A DNA stretch of 11,293 nucleotides, taken from NCBI GenBank assembly GCA_027011835.1, contig JALUZN010000132.1, positions 1-11,293 of the forward strand, written 5' to 3'. Shown one piece after another: positions 7,464 to 11,293 of this stretch (positions within the stretch are counted from its first letter, which is position 1; each line of letters opens with the position of its first letter). Below the pieces are notes generated by a model. It was given only the letters and a program-made list of their open reading frames with translations. It was not told the origin of the DNA and did no database searches. This stretch comes from Draconibacterium sp. GTDB lineage: Bacteria > Bacteroidota > Bacteroidia > Bacteroidales > Prolixibacteraceae. The position numbers were made by a program, and so were the translations under genes.

Positions 7464-8723
7464 ATGAAAAAAAATCATTCTTTATCTCGAAGAAATTTTG
7501 TCGGTAAATTGGCTGCAAGTACTTTGGGAGCAGCAATTTCTGTAGATTCTTTCGCATTAACAAGTAACAAATTTGATCTTTTTGATAATTTAAAGAGACC
7601 ATCAAACGGCAAGAAAGTTCGTATAGGAATTGTAGGAGGTGGTTTTGGAGCTAATTTTTATTGGCACGAACATCCCGATTGTATTGTTGCCGCAGTAACC
7701 GATCTTGAACCCAAACGTCGGAAAAAACTCCAACAAGTGTACAAGTGCGATAATGTTTACAATTCGATGGAAGAGATGTTACGAAAAGCTAAGGATCTCG
7801 ATGCAGTTGGGATTTTTACTGAAGCACCAAATCATTTCCGCCACAGTGTTGCAGCGTTAAAAGCAGGCAAACATGTAATATGCGCTGTTCCTACCGCACT
7901 CTCTTTGGAGGATAATAATGAATTGGTTAATATTGTTAAAGAGACTGGTTTAATATATATGATGGCAGAAACCAGTTACTGGCAACAAAGTACTATTTCG
8001 GCTCGTAAATTTTTTAAGAATGGAGAATTTGGAGATTTAATTCACGTCGATTCTATGTATCAGCATCCCGGACTTAGTATGCTGGGTTACCGAAATGGAA
8101 AAAAAACGTGGCGCTACGGACTTCCGCCAATGCTCTATCCCACACACTGTACAGCGCATTATGTTGGTGTAACCGGTGGCCGTTTAACCGAAGTTGTTTG
8201 TCATGGTTGGGGCAACGATCAGCCATTTTTAAAAGATAACATTTATAATAATCCTTTTTCGAACCAAACAGCAATGTTTAAAACTGAAAATGGAAAGCCA
8301 TTTAATGTAAGACGTTGGGATGATGGCGCTTTTAATGGAGCAGAACGAGCCGAATGGATTGGTGAAAAGATGAGCTTTTATGGACATACTCCCAACGGGC
8401 AGGGACCAATTATTATACGGGGCGGAAATGCAACAGAGAAAGATGATGGTGGTTTTATTCGAACGCATAACGAAAAAATTGAGTACCAACAACCTGAATG
8501 GTATCTTACCGACATGCTTCCTAAACCATTACAGCACAAAAGCGGACATGAAGGATCGCATACTTTTATAACACACGAATTTATCGATTCAATTGTTAGA
8601 AACCGAAAACCTGCTGTTGACATATACGAATCAGTCGCTTATACTGTTCCTGGTATTGTTGCACACCAATCGGCACTAAAAGGTGGCGAGTTATTAAAGA
8701 TTCCTAATTTCGATCCAAGTTAA
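7464..8723 (+). CDS. Tat-exported Gfo/Idh/MocA family protein lacking the EKP lysine
   Basis: A 419-residue protein with a twin-arginine signal, SRRNFVGK (residues 8-15), followed by an Ala-rich hydrophobic stretch. The dinucleotide-binding loop is GGGFG (58-62) after VRIGIV. The next landmarks are IFTEAPNHFRHSVAALKAGKHV and then CAVPTA (140-145), which occupies the site of the family's EKP motif and has no lysine. MAETSYW and YPTHCTAHY (225-233) follow; a YPTH motif also occurs in GH109 NAD-dependent glycosidases, although the flanking sequence differs. The C-terminal half (about 180-410) is the usual alpha/beta domain. It is only distantly similar to the oxidoreductase at 3414-4766 and lacks that protein's cysteine cluster, so the two probably act on different steps. 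It could be an oxidoreductase, a redox-assisted glycosidase or a non-catalytic partner. It lies 83 bases after the tandem esterase. Confidence 0.82.
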   Translation: MKKNHSLSRRNFVGKLAASTLGAAISVDSFALTSNKFDLFDNLKRPSNGKKVRIGIVGGGFGANFYWHEHPDCIVAAVTDLEPKRRKKLQQVYKCDNVYNSMEEMLRKAKDLDAVGIFTEAPNHFRHSVAALKAGKHVICAVPTALSLEDNNELVNIVKETGLIYMMAETSYWQQSTISARKFFKNGEFGDLIHVDSMYQHPGLSMLGYRNGKKTWRYGLPPMLYPTHCTAHYVGVTGGRLTEVVCHGWGNDQPFLKDNIYNNPFSNQTAMFKTENGKPFNVRRWDDGAFNGAERAEWIGEKMSFYGHTPNGQGPIIIRGGNATEKDDGGFIRTHNEKIEYQQPEWYLTDMLPKPLQHKSGHEGSHTFITHEFIDSIVRNRKPAVDIYESVAYTVPGIVAHQSALKGGELLKIPNFDPS

Positions 8724-8839
8724 TTGTAACCTGAATCGAGAAGTGATTTTATTCAAAAATACAAGTAAGATATTTGGCGCATCTTTTTGTCAGAAAATAG
8801 ATGGAACCAAGAAGAAATGAAACTTTAACCCATTTGAAA

Positions 8840-9910
8840 ATGAGAAAATTAGCCTATTTGTTTGTTTTGTTAACTACTGTTTTATCGTGTAATACCGATT
8901 CTGAAATTGTTGTTGCACTACCTTCTGAGATTTATTGCAACGACTTCTCTGCAATGTCAATCTATTTCAAAAATCTAATAGGGAATAATAATCCGGAAGC
9001 TTATACATTTAAAGTAACCCCCAATTTGGGCAAACAAGATTCGGTAAAATATACCTTTCCTATTCACCAAACAAAATCAGAGAAATACAGTTTGAATGTT
9101 TCAGTTTTCAATAAATCGGGTAAAAAAGTGGGGAGCAAGTCAACCACAGTTTTTTATACAAAACTCAAAAAAATACCTGTCGATACAATAAATATCTTGT
9201 TGACAGGAAATAGCTTAACCAATGCCGGATATTTTGCGGGCAGGGTAAAATCAATTTTTGTCGATACTTTAAATTTCCCGGTTAAATTTTTAGGAACAAA
9301 AAAGTCGAACGGTGGAACTCACGAAGGATATGGAGGGAAAACCTGGAAGTGGTTTACCCAAAATATTGAGAGTCCTTTTGTATTTAATCTCTCGGAAAAT
9401 GATACAACACTAAATTTTAAAAATTATTTTGAGAATGTGGTTCAAGCAAAACCCGATTTTGTTGTTGTTGAATTGGGTATTAACGACTGTTTTAGAGCCG
9501 ACACAAGTTCTGTTGTTGCTATCGATTCTACTATTGATGAGATGTTAAAATATACAACAGTCTATTTGAAAAGTTTAATCGATTATAAAAACGACATAAA
9601 AATTGGGGTCTGCCTGGTGCCGGCGCCAAATAGTCACAGCTCGGGTTTTACAGCTAATTATAAGGGTAAATATACGCAAACCGGGTGGACAAAAATTCAG
9701 AGACGGGTAAATGAAAGATACACCCGTTTTTTCAATGAAAATTTTAAGCAGAACTGCTCGTTAATTCCACTGCATATAAACATTGATACGCAAAATGCTT
9801 TCCCGGCCGACAATGGAGTTCATCCAAAACCCATTGGTTATTACCAGCTTGCATCAACTATTTTTAGTTGGTTATTCTATAAAATAGAAGACGAAACGTG
9901 GCAGCAATAG
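8840..9910 (+). CDS. SGNH/GDSL-type hydrolase lipoprotein (probable carbohydrate esterase)
   Basis: A 356-residue predicted lipoprotein counted from the ATG at 8840. This start gives a compact signal, MRKLAYLFVLLTTVLSC, with Cys17; an in-frame ATG at 8801 would put 13 mostly polar residues in front and is less likely. Residues about 18-115 look like an Ig-type beta sandwich. The SGNH core then shows block I as LLTGNSLT (Ser125), block III as LGIND (212-216, Asn215) and block V as DNGVHP (324-329, His328). In block V the residue three before the histidine is Asn325 rather than the usual Asp, with Asp324 adjacent. Such enzymes typically remove acetyl groups from polysaccharides. It follows the second oxidoreductase by about 116 bases in the same direction and may be co-transcribed. 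The family is confident, the substrate unknown. Confidence 0.83.
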   Translation: MRKLAYLFVLLTTVLSCNTDSEIVVALPSEIYCNDFSAMSIYFKNLIGNNNPEAYTFKVTPNLGKQDSVKYTFPIHQTKSEKYSLNVSVFNKSGKKVGSKSTTVFYTKLKKIPVDTINILLTGNSLTNAGYFAGRVKSIFVDTLNFPVKFLGTKKSNGGTHEGYGGKTWKWFTQNIESPFVFNLSENDTTLNFKNYFENVVQAKPDFVVVELGINDCFRADTSSVVAIDSTIDEMLKYTTVYLKSLIDYKNDIKIGVCLVPAPNSHSSGFTANYKGKYTQTGWTKIQRRVNERYTRFFNENFKQNCSLIPLHINIDTQNAFPADNGVHPKPIGYYQLASTIFSWLFYKIEDETWQQ

Positions 9911-10069
9911 TTTTGTAGTTACTATTTCGTGTCGTAAGAAATCGGGTTCTGTTGGGAAATGGGTATATAACCTAAATCGATACTGATTGGGTATGTTATT
10001 TCGAATGTAAATGAAAATATTTATATTTGAATTATGTAAGATGTATTCAACCCATTAAGCTTTTCGGCC
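9911..10069. other. AT-rich spacer before the insertion sequence, no gene
   Basis: No coding region, RNA gene or convincing terminator is visible. TATATTTG at 10022-10029 matches the Bacteroidota TAnnTTTG promoter element, and a weak TTTCG lies 18 bases upstream (9999-10003). The only ATGs behind it open frames of one or a few codons before the insertion sequence begins. CCATTA (10052-10057) and TAATGG (10070-10075) form a short inverted repeat across the left end of the element. Confidence 0.4.
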
Positions 10070-10090
10070 TAATGGACAAAAAGGAGGCTA
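10070..10090 (+). repeat. Left terminal inverted repeat of the IS
   Basis: The 21 bases starting TAATGGAC, then A5, then GGAGGCTA are the exact reverse complement of 11269-11289. Symmetry stops on both sides, which sets the element boundary used here; the true end could differ by a few bases if TAAT/ATTA belongs to the flank. Confidence 0.9.
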
Positions 10091-10095
10091 TAAAG

Positions 10096-10124
10096 TTTGC
10101 TACGCCTTATATTTATTAGCTTTG
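10096..10124 (+). promoter_or_regulatory. Bacteroidota-type promoter for the transposase
   Basis: TTTG at 10096-10099, a 17-base spacer, then TAGCTTTG at 10117-10124 match the published Bacteroidota primary promoter (TTTG near -33, TAnnTTTG near -7) exactly. Transcription would start near 10130, about ten bases before the ATG at 10141. It lies just inside the left inverted repeat, so it moves with the element. Confidence 0.65.
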
Positions 10125-10140
10125 CAGCAAATCAAAGGTT

Positions 10141-11053
10141 ATGAATAAAAAAATGCTTTTATTGTGGTAGCACAATTCTCAAAAAGAATGGCATAAGAAA
10201 AGGGAAACAGAAATATAAATGTCAGGCTTGTGGGAAACAGTTTTTAGGAGGAGTTCGTAGAAACTCAAAGCAAATATGGTTGGAATATATTGAAGGTAAA
10301 CAGACCTATTCTCAACTTGCAAAAAAGTATAACTGTAGCCCAAAAACTATCCAAAGAGAGATTGATTCTTCAGGGCAAGAATCCATCACAAAATTACCTA
10401 GAAAAGTTATTGTTTTGATGGACACCTCATACTGGGGAACCAAATTTGGAGTGATGCTTTTTAAGGACTCTATTACGAGAGAAAATCTATTAAAATATTA
10501 CGTCAAATATGAGACAAACAAGCTTTATAAAAAGGGGATTGCAGAATTGAAAAATATGGGATTTGAGATTCTTGCAATAGTTTGCGATGGAAGAAAAGGT
10601 TTACTAACATCGTTTAAGAATATACCCGTTCAGATGTGTCAATTTCATCAATCAGCTATAGTAAGAAGATATATTACAAAGAATCCTAGAATGCCTGCTG
10701 CTATTGAGCTTAAAGAAATTGTTGAATTAATGACACATACAGATAAAGAGTCATTTGAAGGAGCGTTATTAATATGGCATAATAAATGGAAAAAATTTTT
10801 GGATGAAAGATCAATAAATGAAGAAACAGGAAAATCTTTCTATACACACAAGAGGCTAAGAAGTGCATACAGAAGTCTAAAAACAAACTTGCCTTGGCTC
10901 TTTACTTGGTACGATAATATCGAGTTGAATATTCCAAATACTACTAATATGTTAGAAGGACATTTCTCTGATTTGAAGAATAAATTAAGAAATCACAATG
11001 GACTTTCGCTAACGCGAAAAAAGAAATTTATTGATGGGTTTTTGAAGGCATAG
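10141..11053 (+). CDS. IS256-like transposase, zinc-ribbon variant, with a one-base frameshift after the start
   Basis: A DDE transposase. The frame is open from 10145 to the stop at 11051-11053. It encodes a zinc ribbon (codons for Cys at 10154, 10163, 10220 and 10229: CFYC then CQAC), a helix-turn-helix (QTYSQLAKKYNCSPKTIQRE), and catalytic acids in LMDTSYWG (Asp, codon 10421), IVCDGRKG (Asp, 10586) and NMLEGHFSDLK (Glu, 10955). There is no ATG, GTG or TTG in this frame before TTG at 10280, which would cut off the ribbon. The ATG at 10141, ten bases after the promoter's predicted start, reads MNKKM and then stops at 10168-10170. Removing one A from the A7 tract at 10147-10153 would join it as MNKKCFYC, giving 303 residues. 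So this is a frameshifted copy, a sequencing error, or a gene expressed by slippage on A7. The catalytic domain is intact. Confidence 0.8.
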
Positions 11054-11077
11054 AACCTCTAAAAATATCATAAAAAA

Positions 11078-11098
11078 AGGAGCTCAAAAAGAACTCCT
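11078..11098 (+). terminator. Weak hairpin after the transposase, possible terminator
   Basis: AGGAGCTC (11078-11085) and GAACTCCT (11091-11098) pair around AAAAA with one mismatch. It starts 25 bases after the transposase stop; an A run precedes it, but there is no T run directly behind it (TATTTTTG-like bases occur only about ten bases later). Function as a terminator is possible but not well supported. Confidence 0.35.
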
Positions 11099-11229
11099 AA
11101 TTATGACATTTTTGTCGGTTATCAAACTATCCCTGGTGAGTTGCTCCCCAGCAGAGCTCATTTCCGTTTTGTCTGATTTTGTAAAGATAATTATACTCTA
11201 TCTCACTGTCAAATATCGTTAATAAATAC

Positions 11230-11246
11230 AGCCTCCTTTTTGTCCA
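11230..11246 (-). repeat. Internal extra copy of the right-end repeat
   Basis: Seventeen bases, AGCCTCCTTTTTGTCCA, are identical to 11270-11286 within the right terminal repeat, exactly 40 bases upstream and in the same orientation. No second copy is visible near the left end, so the ends are asymmetric. It could be an additional transposase-binding site or a remnant of an earlier end. Confidence 0.8.
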
Positions 11247-11268
11247 CATGAGCAGATGTACTTAAAAT

Positions 11269-11289
11269 TAGCCTCCTTTTTGTCCATTA
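11269..11289 (-). repeat. Right terminal inverted repeat of the IS
   Basis: The 21 bases TAGCCTCC, T5, GTCCATTA are the exact reverse complement of 10070-10090. Only CACC remains of the right flank before the window ends. Confidence 0.9.
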
Positions 11290-11293
11290 CACC

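Larger units (their letters stand above)
10070..11289 (+). mobile_element. Insertion sequence, IS256-like with zinc-ribbon transposase, 1220 bp
   Basis: The element is bounded by 21-bp perfect inverted repeats and holds a single DDE transposase read left to right, with its own promoter next to the left end. The region is visibly more A/T-rich than the carbohydrate genes. Transposases joining an N-terminal CxxC...CxxC ribbon to an IS256-type catalytic domain are a known group in Bacteroidota; the family name here is from memory of that architecture. No target duplication is visible: the four bases after the right end are CACC, while the bases before the left end read TTTCGGCC. The window stops four bases after the element, so the far flank cannot be examined. 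Confidence 0.85.

Noticed and set aside
8767..8788. AAGAT/ATCTT stem followed by TTT between the second oxidoreductase and the SGNH gene
   Set aside because: A five-base AT-rich stem with a nine-base loop is too weak to call a terminator.
8801..8839. Earlier in-frame ATG for the SGNH hydrolase
   Set aside because: It would add 13 mostly polar residues before a complete lipoprotein signal; the start at 8840 gives a normal signal of standard length.
10280..10282. TTG as the true transposase start
   Set aside because: It would remove a perfectly formed in-frame zinc ribbon encoded directly upstream, and lies about 150 bases after the matching promoter, so it is not preferred as the original start.

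Overview
The window looks like part of a carbohydrate-utilisation locus of a Bacteroidota bacterium. The evidence is that translation starts lack Shine-Dalgarno sequences and sit behind A-rich leaders, two exported proteins carry short Bacteroidota-style lipoprotein signals and a third has one at a downstream start, and an exact match to the Bacteroidota promoter (TTTG, then TAnnTTTG) is present at 10096-10124. The content (CE15-like esterase, secreted Gfo/Idh/MocA proteins, SGNH hydrolase) would fit a polysaccharide-degrading member such as a marine Marinilabiliales lineage, but the genus is inference. No SusC/SusD pair lies in the window.

Layout, all genes on the + strand. 1-94: AT-rich repeated leader. 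95-1120: GntR-type regulator with a LacI-like sensor domain. 1138-3387: lipoprotein resembling a TIM-barrel glycoside hydrolase. 3414-4766: Tat-exported Gfo/Idh/MocA oxidoreductase. The gaps in this block are 17 and 26 bases, so it is probably one transcript ending at the hairpin-plus-T-run terminator at 4846-4894. An 18-bp perfect palindrome within a longer imperfect one follows immediately. 4972-7380: lipoprotein with two alpha/beta-hydrolase domains, the first CE15-like. 7464-8723: second Tat-exported Gfo/Idh/MocA protein, without the usual EKP lysine. 8840-9910: SGNH/GDSL-type esterase lipoprotein. 9911-10069: no gene.

10070-11289 is a 1220-bp insertion sequence with 21-bp perfect terminal inverted repeats, its own promoter, and an IS256-like transposase of the type with an N-terminal zinc ribbon. 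The zinc ribbon is in frame with the catalytic domain, but the only ATG close to the promoter is one base out of frame, separated by an A7 tract. The copy is therefore either frameshifted or expressed through slippage.

Working model (inference): the five catabolic proteins act outside the cytoplasm on a decorated glycan. The esterases would remove glucuronoyl-ester and acyl groups, while the barrel enzyme and the NAD(P)-type proteins would cleave or oxidise the glycoside, perhaps through a keto-sugar route. The GntR/LacI-like protein would sense a released sugar. No known system was identified with certainty, and the substrate cannot be read from the sequence.
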